This document shows, piece by piece, positions 19,610-28,313 of a stretch of DNA of 44,039 nucleotides. The stretch is from Gammaproteobacteria bacterium (GTDB lineage: Bacteria; Pseudomonadota; Gammaproteobacteria; S012-40), in assembly GCA_027021445.1 (NCBI GenBank), contig JALUUH010000071.1:1-44039 (forward strand). Direction: 5' to 3'. Within the stretch, counting starts at the first letter, position 1, and each line of letters starts with the position of its first letter. The notes under the pieces are model-generated. The model searched no databases. It had not been told where the DNA came from and worked only from the letters and a program-made list of their open reading frames with translations. A program made the translations under genes and the position numbers.

Positions 19610-19877
19610 GTGTTCTAACTATTCCGTTCTTAAGGATGGATATACTTACCCGTAGCGATTGATAGCAAGATGCTCGTTCTGAGGCCTGCGCACGATTCAT
19701 ATTTTCCGCTCAAGGATCGCGTTCTATGCGGCAGGAATTTCTACGCTATAAATATGCCATTAACTCAATGAGAGCAAAATTCTAGCCGGAATATTAGAAA
19801 AAACAAATACAAACACGCTATAAATCAATCGCGTTTCTTAGCCAATATAAATAAACAATTAGCGCCATAAATAACGA
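19610..19877. other. Intergenic region upstream of the suc cluster
   Basis: 268 bases between the prlC stop and the sucA start, AT-rich towards prlC. It is expected to hold the suc promoter. The best pair I could find on the minus strand (TTGCTC, 17 bases, TATTTA) is poor. No terminator hairpin for prlC was seen. Confidence 0.35.
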
Positions 19878-21953
19878 CTATAGTGCTGCTTCTTCAGTGG
19901 CTAATATTCCACTATGTCGTAACAGTGCGTCAATTTGCGGCTCTCTACCTCTAAATGCAATAAACAAATCCATCGGTTCTTTAGCGCCTCCTTGTTCAAG
20001 TATTGAGTTTAAAAATGCAAGCCCCGTCTGCTGATCAAATATTCCGTTTTCTTCAAACTTTGCAAAAGCATCCGCCGAAAGTACTTCTGCCCATTTATAG
20101 CTGTAATAACCGGCGGCATAACCTCCTGCAAAAATGTGTGCAAAGCTATGGGGGAAGCGGTTAAACGCGGGAGGAGTAAGTACCGAGACTTGTGTTCTCA
20201 CTTGCGCCAGTAAATCATAAATTTTCGCACCTTTTGCAGGGTCATACTCAGCATGTAAGCGAAAATCAAAAATCGCAAATTCCAATTGCCTGAGCATTTG
20301 CATGCCTGATTGAAAGTTTTTTGCCGCCATCATTTTTTCGAATAAGTCATCAGGTAATGGCTTGTTACTCTGGTAGTGTCCTGAAATGTGGTCTAAAGCT
20401 TCTTTTTGCCAGCACCAGTTTTCCATAAATTGGCTCGGTAATTCCACCGCATCCCAAGGTACACCACTGATACCGGAAACGCTGGGGTATTTTACCTGAG
20501 TCAGCATATGGTGTAAGCCATGACCAAACTCGTGAAATAGCGTGATCACTTCATCATGGGTAAATAGGGCTGGATCCGCGCCAATTTTTGGCGAGAAATT
20601 ACAGGTTAAAAATGCCACTGGTATTTGTATTTTGTCACCAGACTTTGACGAATCGATTTCCATGCGGGTAATACATTCATCCATCCAAGCGCCCCCGCGC
20701 TTGTTTTGGCGAACGTATAAATCAAGATAAAACTGCCCACGTAGTATTCCATTTTGATCCTTTATACTGAAAAAACGTACATCGGGATGCCAGGTATCAA
20801 TCCCTGTAAGCTCGATAATGTCTAAGCCATAAAGATTTTTTACGACATAGAACATGCCCTTTAATACGCGATCTTCGGGAAAATAAGGCTTTAACTCTTC
20901 CTGGGTTACCGCATATTTATGTTGCCGTAATTTTTCACTGTAATAGGGTAAGTCCCAGGCTTCTAATGCTTCAACCTGGTATTCCTGGTACGCAAATGCC
21001 TGGAGTTCATCCAATTCGTGACGCGCAATGTCGATGGATTTTTCAGCAAGATCGGATAAAAATGTCAGAACTTGCTCGGTACTATTGGCCATCTTTGTGG
21101 CTAATGACTTGCTTGCGTAGTTTTTAAACCCTAACAATTGTGCTGCTTCATGTCTTAAGGCCAGAATTTTTTCCATATTTTCGGTGTTGTCCCATTTTCC
21201 TTCTCCTGGGCCAACATCCGAAGCGCGGGTGACATAGGCGGCATACATTTTTTCGCGCAAAGCTCGGTTATCGGCATAACACATTACCGGATAGTAAGAC
21301 GGAAACTCCAAAGAAAATAGCCAGCCTTGTTGTTTTTCGCGTTCCGCCGTTTGCTTAGCAAGATTTATTGCAGAATCGGGCAGCCCCGATAATTCTGTTT
21401 TGTCCGTGATTAATTGAGTCCAGGCATGTGTGGCATCGAGTAAATTTTCGTCAAACTTGCTACTTAAATTCGCAAGTTCTTGCATGATTTCTTTATAGCG
21501 GTTTTTTTTATCTGAGGGCAGTTCGACCCCTGACAAACGGAAATCTCGAATGGCATTTTGAATAATTTTCTGCTGCGCATGATCATAAGATTTATAGGCG
21601 TCACTTGCTTCGACCGCAAGAAAGGCTTGGAAAAGCTTTTCGTTTTGACCCATTTCAGTAGAATATGCGCTGAGTTTAGGCAAGCAAGCATTATAGGCTG
21701 AGCGTAGTTCTTCCGAATTGACCACAGAATTCAGATGCCCAATAGGAGACCAAATTCGACTGATTCTTTCGTCTATTAACTCTAATGGTTCGATTAAGTT
21801 CGCCCACGTATAATCGGTGTTGGCATTGAGTAATTGCTTAACTTGCGCAAGACTCTCTGACAGGATTTGGTCAATTGCAGGCTCGGCATGCTGCGCTTTG
21901 ATGATTGAAAATGGCGGTAAGTTTTGATTTTCGAGCAGAGGATTTAAAGTCAT
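19878..21953 (-). CDS. prlC: Oligopeptidase A (M3 zinc metallopeptidase)
   Basis: A 691-residue cytoplasmic peptidase that cleaves short peptides, including remnants of signal peptides. The zinc motif HEFGH lies at 474-478 (H474, E475, H478), followed by the M3 motif GLHHML, with the third ligand region WDAVELPSQFMENW downstream. Length matches E. coli PrlC (about 680). It starts ATG 21953 with MTLNPLLENQNLPPF. It is separated from sucA by 268 bases, so it is probably a separate transcript. The 132-base gap to the divergent gor gene is the likely promoter region for both. Confidence 0.95.
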   Translation of the reverse strand: MTLNPLLENQNLPPFSIIKAQHAEPAIDQILSESLAQVKQLLNANTDYTWANLIEPLELIDERISRIWSPIGHLNSVVNSEELRSAYNACLPKLSAYSTEMGQNEKLFQAFLAVEASDAYKSYDHAQQKIIQNAIRDFRLSGVELPSDKKNRYKEIMQELANLSSKFDENLLDATHAWTQLITDKTELSGLPDSAINLAKQTAEREKQQGWLFSLEFPSYYPVMCYADNRALREKMYAAYVTRASDVGPGEGKWDNTENMEKILALRHEAAQLLGFKNYASKSLATKMANSTEQVLTFLSDLAEKSIDIARHELDELQAFAYQEYQVEALEAWDLPYYSEKLRQHKYAVTQEELKPYFPEDRVLKGMFYVVKNLYGLDIIELTGIDTWHPDVRFFSIKDQNGILRGQFYLDLYVRQNKRGGAWMDECITRMEIDSSKSGDKIQIPVAFLTCNFSPKIGADPALFTHDEVITLFHEFGHGLHHMLTQVKYPSVSGISGVPWDAVELPSQFMENWCWQKEALDHISGHYQSNKPLPDDLFEKMMAAKNFQSGMQMLRQLEFAIFDFRLHAEYDPAKGAKIYDLLAQVRTQVSVLTPPAFNRFPHSFAHIFAGGYAAGYYSYKWAEVLSADAFAKFEENGIFDQQTGLAFLNSILEQGGAKEPMDLFIAFRGREPQIDALLRHSGILATEEAAL

Positions 21954-22085
21954 TAAATTTACCTAAATGAGTCCGTGATGTTTTTAAAGGCGCTGGGGCA
22001 ATGAACCCCCGCTAATGCCTTACTGTAGCAAACTGAGAGGAAATAATCGTGAACTTTATAGTGCCCATATAGGAATATAGCGAAT

Positions 22086-23432
22086 ATGAAACATTATGAC
22101 TTAATTGCAATTGGTGCTGGCAGCGGAGGCTTATCCGTCGTTGAAAAGGCCTCACTTTATGGCAAAACAAGTGCGGTGATTGATTTTGATAAGCTGGGTG
22201 GAACATGTGTTAACCGCGGGTGTGTACCCAAAAAAATCATGTGGTATGCCGCAGAATTACGACAGCAGCTTAACCATTGCAAGGGCTATGGCTTTGCTGC
22301 AACGCTTAAACAATTTAATTGGTCGCATTTGGTGGCTGGGCGAGAAAAATATATTAGCGGGATAAATAAATGGTATAGCCGTTTTTTAACAGATGGAAAT
22401 ATCGATTTTATCCAGGGCAAAGCAAGATTTTTAGACAATAATACCTTGGATGTTGCCGGGCATAAATTTACCGCAGACCATATCGTTATTGCTGTTGGCG
22501 GCACCCCTAACATACCCGATATTCCAGGGGCTGAACTTGGAATAACTTCTGATGGTTTCTTCAATCTGAGCCAACAACCTAAAAAAGTTGCCATTGTTGG
22601 AGCCGGTTATATTGCCGTCGAATTAGCGGGCTTGCTTAATTCTCTGGGCACCGAGGTCACACTGATACTCAGAAGACAGCATTTGTTATCGCGTTTTGAT
22701 CCTATGTTACGTGAAACGCTGATGGAGGAAATGCTAAATGCAGGCATCAATATTATGTCTTGCATTCATTTGCAAAGTATTGCGCAATCAGCATCCGAAA
22801 AACTCAGCTTAATTAGTCAAGACGGCTCTAAGATCGAAGGGTTTGAGCAAGTGATTTGGGCAACTGGACGTCGACCACTTACGTTGGAATTAGCCTTAGA
22901 TAAAACAGATATTCGGGTAAGCAACAACGGAGTTATCGAAGTTGATGCGTTCGAAAATACCAATGTTAAAGGCGTTTATGCGGTGGGTGATGTGACCGGG
23001 CGAGCGGCTTTAACGCCAGTAGCTATTGCGGCTGGACGACGCCTAGGTGAGAGGTTGTTTGATAATCAATCCGAGCGTAAAGTAGACTATAATCATATTG
23101 CAACGGTAGTATTCAGTCATCCACCAATAGGCACGATTGGTTTAACAGAAGACGAGGCCAGGGAAAAGCACGGGAAAACAATAAAGGTATACCAAACACG
23201 TTTTACTCCCATGTTTTATGCGTTGACGGATCACCCGCAGATCAGCGCCATGAAATTGATAACCGTAGGTCCCAAAGAAAAAATTATCGGTTTACATGTT
23301 ATTGGAATCGGAGCGGATGAGATGTTGCAAGGTTTTGCCGTGGCAATAAAAATGGGAGCTACAAAACGTGACTTTGATGACACTATCGCTATTCATCCTA
23401 CAAGTGCAGAGGAACTTGTTACTATGCGATAG
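22086..23432 (+). CDS. gor: Glutathione-disulfide reductase
   Basis: A 448-residue flavoprotein of the usual size that reduces oxidised glutathione with NADPH. Motifs: FAD-binding GAGSGG (10-15), redox disulfide C41/C46 in [13 protein letters not shown] (the GR-type CVNVGCVPK pattern), NADP-binding [20 protein letters not shown], and the C-terminal [12 protein letters not shown] with catalytic H437. CVNxGCVPKK plus HPTSAEE separates it from dihydrolipoyl and mycothiol reductases. It is divergent from prlC and followed 104 bases later by the gamma-carbonic-anhydrase-like gene. Confidence 0.95.
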   Translation: MKHYDLIAIGAGSGGLSVVEKASLYGKTSAVIDFDKLGGTCVNRGCVPKKIMWYAAELRQQLNHCKGYGFAATLKQFNWSHLVAGREKYISGINKWYSRFLTDGNIDFIQGKARFLDNNTLDVAGHKFTADHIVIAVGGTPNIPDIPGAELGITSDGFFNLSQQPKKVAIVGAGYIAVELAGLLNSLGTEVTLILRRQHLLSRFDPMLRETLMEEMLNAGINIMSCIHLQSIAQSASEKLSLISQDGSKIEGFEQVIWATGRRPLTLELALDKTDIRVSNNGVIEVDAFENTNVKGVYAVGDVTGRAALTPVAIAAGRRLGERLFDNQSERKVDYNHIATVVFSHPPIGTIGLTEDEAREKHGKTIKVYQTRFTPMFYALTDHPQISAMKLITVGPKEKIIGLHVIGIGADEMLQGFAVAIKMGATKRDFDDTIAIHPTSAEELVTMR

Positions 23433-23536
23433 ATAAAAAAACGCAGCTATAAAAGACAATAACACCTAAGTCTCAATCGTTACGGGTATATTAATAACAA
23501 TACTCCAAACAATATTACATAATTAGGAAATGATTA

Positions 23537-24070
23537 ATGACGATTAGAAAATTTCAATCCGAGCATCCAAGCATCGAACCCAGTGTTTATATCGATGCTA
23601 CAGCAGTTGTTATCGGTGATGTGAGTATTGCTGAAGATTCCTCTATTTGGCCCATGGTAACGGTTCGTGGTGATGTACAAAAAATCAGCATTGGCAAACG
23701 CACCAATATTCAGGATGGTTCGGTGCTTCATGTTACCGCAGATAATCAATTTAATCCTGGAGGTTATGCCTTGACTATAGGCTCAGATGTCACGATTGGA
23801 CACAATGCAATTCTACATGCTTGCACCGTGGAAGATGAGTCTCTTATCGGAATGGGAGCAATCATTTTAGACGGCGCTATTATTCAACGTAATGCTATGG
23901 TTGCTGCGGGCAGCATTGTAGGCCCTGGGAAAGTGATTGAAAGTGGGTATTTATGGATTGGTAGTCCGGCAAAAAAAATACGTCCTCTTGCGGCTAAAGA
24001 AATCGACTACCTGGCGTTTTCATCAAGACATTATGTCGAGCTTAAAAATAAGCATATGGGGCTAAATTAG
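23537..24070 (+). CDS. Gamma-carbonic-anhydrase-like hexapeptide-repeat protein (YrdA type)
   Basis: A 177-residue left-handed beta-helix protein. Hexapeptide repeats run through most of the chain (SIWPMVTVRGDVQKISIGKRTNIQDGSVLH...TIGHNAILHAC...LIGMGAIILDGAII). The three metal-ligand histidines of the gamma-class fold are present in LHVTAD, GHNAI and LHACTV. YrdA relatives bind zinc, but carbonic anhydrase activity is often absent or unproven. The C-terminus PAKKIRPL followed by a helix fits the family. It converges on the HD-GYP gene with only 17 bases between the stop codons. Confidence 0.9.
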   Translation: MTIRKFQSEHPSIEPSVYIDATAVVIGDVSIAEDSSIWPMVTVRGDVQKISIGKRTNIQDGSVLHVTADNQFNPGGYALTIGSDVTIGHNAILHACTVEDESLIGMGAIILDGAIIQRNAMVAAGSIVGPGKVIESGYLWIGSPAKKIRPLAAKEIDYLAFSSRHYVELKNKHMGLN

Positions 24071-24087
24071 AGAGAGGGAGGGGGAAT

Positions 24088-25221
24088 TTATGTCCAGAAT
24101 CGTTCTAGGTCTAAGTCAGGGCGAATATATCCCATTTCTACTATTTCTTTTACGATATAAGGTTTTTGTTCGGTATTGCGCAACATTGGGGTAACAATTT
24201 GACTGCCGTTAGCATTAAATATTGCACGAACCACGGGAGTATCAACACGAGCGCCGCGGCGAGTGACGATTCCAATTTCGTTACTGGCTAATTTGACCAA
24301 ACAACCAGGCGGATATAATCCCACAATTTTGACAAAGATCTGAATTAAACCACTCGTACCATTATCTGTTTTTTCCATGAATATATCTCGGGCTGCAATA
24401 CTCGGAATAATCGGGGAGCGATAAGTTCTCCCTGTGATTTTAGCGCAATAAACATCAGCGAGTTTGAGTATTGATGCGCCGAGAGGGATATCCTTACTGG
24501 TTAATTTACAGGGATACCCCGTACCATCAATACTTTCATGATGTTTTTCAACAAATTCCAACCATTTTTTTTGCTTAATGCCGATCACTTGTAAGCATTT
24601 TGAACTTTCGGTAGGGTGATTGGCTATTTCTACTTTCTGCTCTGCAGTGAGTGGTTCAGATTGCTGATGGTAATCATTTTGCTTCATGCCCAAGGAAAAA
24701 TTCATCGTAATAGATGCGCCAATTAAATGCTTGGTATCCTCTTTGTCCCATCTTAAGTACTCGGCAGTAAGATTACAGAGTATGGCGGTGTGTAGCGCGT
24801 GTTGCACGGCATAGTTATCAATATTTTCAATAAAAATCTTGGCGATTGCTGCATCAGGCATTTGCTGGCAAATCGTTTGAATTCTGCCAATGATGGTCAA
24901 CAACTTAGACATATTGGTCGGATGGCTTGGTTTAACATAAATGTCTTGCAGCATTTCTTCTGCTTGGCGAAAACGCAAAAAAGGAGAAGCCAGCTTGTGG
25001 GTGTCTACAAGGTCTTCTCGAGTCTGTGCTTTGTTAACAGCAGAGGTGAGTTCATAAGCGTCGGTGAAGAGTTCTTCCTCAAGAAGGGTATTGGTTTGCG
25101 ATACAGTAAGCACCAAGCCTTTACTGGCGAGCAAAGTTCCATCATTACGGTAGACCGGGTATAGCATAGGCTCACCAGATTTAACAACCGATCGAAAAAG
25201 AGGGACTAGTTTTTTCTTCAT
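24088..25221 (-). CDS. Degenerate HD-GYP domain protein
   Basis: A 377-residue protein. The GYP part is intact: HP at 202-203, HHES 227-230, and IDGTGYP 231-237, followed by ADVYCAKITGRTYR. However, the segment that should read AALLHDIGK is GASITMNFSLG (about 168-178), so the metal-binding HD dyad is missing. Intact HD-GYP enzymes hydrolyse cyclic-di-GMP; this one may bind it or act as a scaffold without catalysis. The N-terminal 100 residues are a poorly conserved input region, and the C-terminal 70 form a beta-rich tail typical of the family. No membrane segment. It is transcribed alone, with an 8-base inverted repeat in its upstream region. Confidence 0.85.
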   Translation of the reverse strand: MKKKLVPLFRSVVKSGEPMLYPVYRNDGTLLASKGLVLTVSQTNTLLEEELFTDAYELTSAVNKAQTREDLVDTHKLASPFLRFRQAEEMLQDIYVKPSHPTNMSKLLTIIGRIQTICQQMPDAAIAKIFIENIDNYAVQHALHTAILCNLTAEYLRWDKEDTKHLIGASITMNFSLGMKQNDYHQQSEPLTAEQKVEIANHPTESSKCLQVIGIKQKKWLEFVEKHHESIDGTGYPCKLTSKDIPLGASILKLADVYCAKITGRTYRSPIIPSIAARDIFMEKTDNGTSGLIQIFVKIVGLYPPGCLVKLASNEIGIVTRRGARVDTPVVRAIFNANGSQIVTPMLRNTEQKPYIVKEIVEMGYIRPDLDLERFWT

Positions 25222-25317
25222 CCTTAAACTTCTTGCAATAAAAAAGGTTTTAATTCGAAAAGTCAGTAAAACTTAGGTTCTTAAGTGATTAACGGCAGGA
25301 AATAGCGAAAAGTTTAT

Positions 25318-25350
25318 TTTTCTCGAATTGACAAAATATACCCGAGAAAA
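25318..25350. promoter_or_regulatory. Inverted repeat upstream of the HD-GYP gene (possible operator)
   Basis: Arms TTTTCTCG (25318-25325) and CGAGAAAA (25343-25350) separated by 17 bases, about 100-130 bases ahead of the leftward start at 25221. The geometry suits a dimeric regulator. No known factor is assigned. Confidence 0.35.
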
Positions 25351-25386
25351 TCATCGCAATCAGGCCACAATGGATTGGTCGCAGTA

Positions 25387-25401
25387 GGACAGGCTCCTAG
25401 G
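25387..25401 (+). repeat. Dispersed palindromic repeat, copy 2 (half element)
   Basis: GGACAGGCTCCTAGG, a 15-base exact half of the palindrome with its CCTAGG centre, directly adjoining the stop codon (TAA, 25402-25404 on the minus strand) of the methyltransferase gene. Confidence 0.75.
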
Positions 25402-26604
25402 TTATAGGCGTCCTAGCTGGTCTCCCGCTTGGTAGCCAATTAACTCAAGATCGAGGTCCTTGCTGAGTGCGAGAACCTTAAAAAGCTCTCCCATTTGATC
25501 TGGCATTAACAGTTGTTTAACCGGTTGCGTGGTAGCCAAAAATGTTTTTGTGTCTGTAGGATCTAGAGTTTGGATTAACTCATCTATTCCACAGCCAATG
25601 AGAAATAATGCCTGGGTGATGAAGCCGTCAACATCAAAGCCAGCGGCAACCGAGAATTCTGCAATTTCAGTGAACTCTACGGATGAAGTTAAGTCCTGTA
25701 AACCAGGGTAAAACAGTGGGTCAGCATGTGCGTGATGCTTGTAATGACACATTAATGTGCCTTGATATCTGATGGGTTGAAAAAATTCGTGACGCGGGTA
25801 TCCATAGTCAATGATAAGCACGAGACCTCGATCAAGTACTTTATTAAGGCTAGTTAACCAGTCTTCGGCTAGCAAGTTGGCTTCAACATCAAAATATTCA
25901 GGCATTTGCTCACCTAGACATTTTCGGACGCGATCAGCTACGGTTTTTAAGCGTTGGTCTGATAACCCCCCAGGAATTGGCTTAAGTACGCCCGCTTCCA
26001 TTCCAATATAGATTTCTTGTTCTGAGCCATCGGCATATACACGGACACGATTTACCGGCATGGCATCTAGAATTTCATTGGCTAATATTAGCCCGGAAAA
26101 ACGCTCATCGGGCAACGTGGAAAGCCACCTTACACGATTTTGCAAATGTGGCAGATTGTCCGCAATTAATTGGTGTTGTCGTTGACGCAATGCGGGGCTA
26201 ATTTCCATAATGAGGTATTCATCGGGTAAACCGTTTATTGAATCAAGGTAGCGCAAAATTTCTAAAGCCATGATACCTGACCCAGCACCAAACTCTAGAA
26301 TAACGGGGCGTTCAAGTTCGCCCATGACTTGCGCGCATTGTTTGGCCACGCAGTGGGAAAACAAAGGCGTAAGCTCAGGAGCGGTAACAAAATCACCGTC
26401 TTTACCAAAAATGCGTTGGCCAGCCACATAATATCCTAAGCCTGCTTCGTATAAGGCCATTTCCATGTAACGCGCAAAAGTTATTTTACCCCCGGATTTC
26501 TCAATCACGTGTTGAATATGTTGCAGCAGGATCTCATGTTGAGCGAGCTCAGATTGATTTGGTGGTGGTAGATTTTCGATTTTTTCTTGGTAAAACATGC
26601 TCAT
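25402..26604 (-). CDS. Class I SAM-dependent methyltransferase, MidA / NDUFAF7 family
   Basis: A 400-residue protein of the PF02636 family. It shows the SAM-binding motif LEFGAGSGIMALEILRYL, then YLIMEISPALRQRQ, LANEILDAMPVNRV, and the family-specific IDYGYPRHEFF...GTLMCHYKHHAHADPLFYPG. The mitochondrial relative NDUFAF7 methylates an arginine on a complex I subunit; by family it may modify a respiratory-chain protein here, but the bacterial substrate is unproven. ATG at 26604 is used, with ATG two codons later possible. It is divergent from the pteridine-reductase-like gene (81 bases between starts), so the promoters probably share this gap. Its stop is flanked by a dispersed repeat. Confidence 0.9.
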   Translation of the reverse strand: MSMFYQEKIENLPPPNQSELAQHEILLQHIQHVIEKSGGKITFARYMEMALYEAGLGYYVAGQRIFGKDGDFVTAPELTPLFSHCVAKQCAQVMGELERPVILEFGAGSGIMALEILRYLDSINGLPDEYLIMEISPALRQRQHQLIADNLPHLQNRVRWLSTLPDERFSGLILANEILDAMPVNRVRVYADGSEQEIYIGMEAGVLKPIPGGLSDQRLKTVADRVRKCLGEQMPEYFDVEANLLAEDWLTSLNKVLDRGLVLIIDYGYPRHEFFQPIRYQGTLMCHYKHHAHADPLFYPGLQDLTSSVEFTEIAEFSVAAGFDVDGFITQALFLIGCGIDELIQTLDPTDTKTFLATTQPVKQLLMPDQMGELFKVLALSKDLDLELIGYQAGDQLGRL

Positions 26605-26685
26605 ATTTCGGCACGCTTTAGGCTATACTTAAACATATTGTGTAAGTCCTTATTTATGAATGATTTATATTTTGGAGGTTATCTG

Positions 26686-27435
26686 GTGAAAGACAAACAT
26701 TCCGTGCAACCTAAGGTTGCATTAATTACTGGAGCCGCTCACCGAGTAGGGGCAGCCATTGTGGAACTTTTACACACTAATGGGATGAATATTGCGCTGC
26801 ATTATCGCAATTCATTCACGGTTGCGAAGGCTACACAAGAACGCTTGAACTGCCTCAGGCCAAATTCGGTTATTTTGCTGAAAGCCGATTTGTCAGATAT
26901 TCAAGCTCTTCCTGATATTGTAAACCAAGCTGCCGCTGAATGGGGCCATTTAGATCTATTAGTGAATAATGCTTCTAGCTTTTATCCAAGCCCCATTGGG
27001 TCGGTGGACGAGTTGCAATGGGATGATCTGTTGGCAAGCAATTTAAAGGCACCTTTTTTTCTCGCCCAAGCGGCGCAAAAATTTCTCGCAAACAAGCATG
27101 GAAGTATTATTAATATTGTCGATATTCATGCTGATCGACCGTTAAAAAACCATACGGTTTATTGTGTCGCAAAAGCCGGCTTGGTTATGCTGACGAAATC
27201 TCTCGCACGTGAATTTGGTGATGATATTCGAGTTAATGCCATTGCCCCTGGCGCGATTATGTGGCCACTCGATATTACGGAAGACTTAAAATCTGAGATT
27301 ATTTCACGTACGGCATTAAAAAGGAAAGGAGAGCCATTAGATATCGCCAAAGCGGTTTTATACCTAGTTGAAAATGCGGATTATATGACTGGGCAGGTAT
27401 TAACGATAGATGGAGGTCGCAGCTTAAATAGTTGA
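26686..27435 (+). CDS. Pteridine reductase-like short-chain dehydrogenase
   Basis: A 249-residue NADPH-dependent SDR. I chose the GTG at 26686 because GGAGG (26674-26678) lies 7 bases upstream and the cofactor motif follows at once: KVALITGAAHRVGAAI. Further upstream ATGs at 26587 and 26656 lack such a site. Other marks: HYRNS in place of the classic Rossmann acid (PTR1/FolM feature), NNASSFYPS, IVDIHADRPLKNHTVYCVAKAGL with the Asp/Tyr/Lys catalytic set of pteridine reductases, and MTGQVLTIDGGRSL. Relatives reduce dihydropteridines such as dihydromonapterin or dihydrofolate (FolM-like). It converges with aroE, the two overlapping by 12 bases at their ends. Confidence 0.88.
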   Translation: MKDKHSVQPKVALITGAAHRVGAAIVELLHTNGMNIALHYRNSFTVAKATQERLNCLRPNSVILLKADLSDIQALPDIVNQAAAEWGHLDLLVNNASSFYPSPIGSVDELQWDDLLASNLKAPFFLAQAAQKFLANKHGSIINIVDIHADRPLKNHTVYCVAKAGLVMLTKSLAREFGDDIRVNAIAPGAIMWPLDITEDLKSEIISRTALKRKGEPLDIAKAVLYLVENADYMTGQVLTIDGGRSLNS

Positions 27436-28266
27436 ACGAATGCGGGTGATAACAGGCCGTGTATCGGGCTGAACATTACGCCAAACGTAAAATGCTGCTG
27501 CCGCTTGCTCAATCAGCATTCCTAGGCCATCGCTAACATTCGACGCATTATGCTTCATGCACCATTGCATAAATGTGGTTGCTTCTTTTCCGTACATCAT
27601 GTCATAACAAAATGCATTGTTAACAAGTTCCGCTTTAATATCTGGGATATGGCCGGTTAAGCTACTTGAGGTACCATTTATGACAATATCGAATAGTTGC
27701 TTGGGAATTTCGTCAAAACCCATACCAATGACCGGGCAAGTATCATCAATTTCAGCATATTGCTTGGCGAGAGTTAGCGCTTTATCAGGTGTGCGATTGG
27801 CAATCACTATTTGTGCAGGGTTTTCGATGAGAATAGGTTGTAATATGCCTTTTACCGCTCCTCCAGCTCCGAGTATCAATATTTTTTTATTCTTAAGAGA
27901 GAAAGATTGGTTCTTAGTTAAATCGTTTACTAGGCCAATTCCATCGGTATTGTCGCCGTATAATGAACCATCTTGGCGAAGCATAATGGTATTTACGGCT
28001 CCCGCCTTTTCTGCGCGCGCACTGCGTTGATTTACCAGCGACCAAGCTTCTTCTTTATAGGGTATTGTGACGTTAAGGCCTTTTCCACCCTGAGATTGAA
28101 AGGCAGCAACTGCATTACTAAAGTCACCAGGCTCTACCAGGATTGCGCTATAAACGATATGTTGTTTGCTTTGCTCAGCAAATAAGTGATGAATGCCAGG
28201 TGATCGACTATGTGATATGGGATATCCCATTACCGCATAATGATCAAAACTATGAGTTGTCTCCAT
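27424..28266 (-). CDS. aroE: Shikimate 5-dehydrogenase
   Basis: A 280-residue enzyme, normal length, reducing 3-dehydroshikimate with NADPH in aromatic amino-acid synthesis. Substrate-binding and catalytic motifs are YAVMGYPISHSRSPGIH, GLNVTIPYKEEAW (catalytic Lys) and NTDGIGLVNDL (catalytic Asp). The NADP-binding fold shows ILGAGGAVKGI and IANRTPDKA, the latter being the NRT motif selective for NADP. Its 3' end overlaps the convergent pteridine reductase gene by 12 bases. Between its start and the ygiM-like stop is a 47-base gap with a copy of the palindromic repeat. Confidence 0.97.
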   Translation of the reverse strand: METTHSFDHYAVMGYPISHSRSPGIHHLFAEQSKQHIVYSAILVEPGDFSNAVAAFQSQGGKGLNVTIPYKEEAWSLVNQRSARAEKAGAVNTIMLRQDGSLYGDNTDGIGLVNDLTKNQSFSLKNKKILILGAGGAVKGILQPILIENPAQIVIANRTPDKALTLAKQYAEIDDTCPVIGMGFDEIPKQLFDIVINGTSSSLTGHIPDIKAELVNNAFCYDMMYGKEATTFMQWCMKHNASNVSDGLGMLIEQAAAAFYVWRNVQPDTRPVITRIRSTI

Positions 28267-28291
28267 GGTTTATTAGCTTCTTTGAATATGG

Positions 28292-28313
28292 AACAGGCTC
28301 CTAGGAGCGTGTT
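28292..28313. repeat. Dispersed palindromic repeat, copy 3
   Basis: Arms AACAGGCTCCT (28292-28302) and AGGAGCGTGTT (28303-28313) around CCTAGG, with one mismatched pair. The right end touches the stop codon (28314-28316) of the YgiM-like gene. Confidence 0.8.

Noticed and set aside
26587-26685. Longer N-terminus for the pteridine reductase-like protein
   Set aside because: The upstream ATGs have poor ribosome-binding sites and add residues not expected before the TGAAHRVG motif. The GTG at 26686 has GGAGG at ideal distance.
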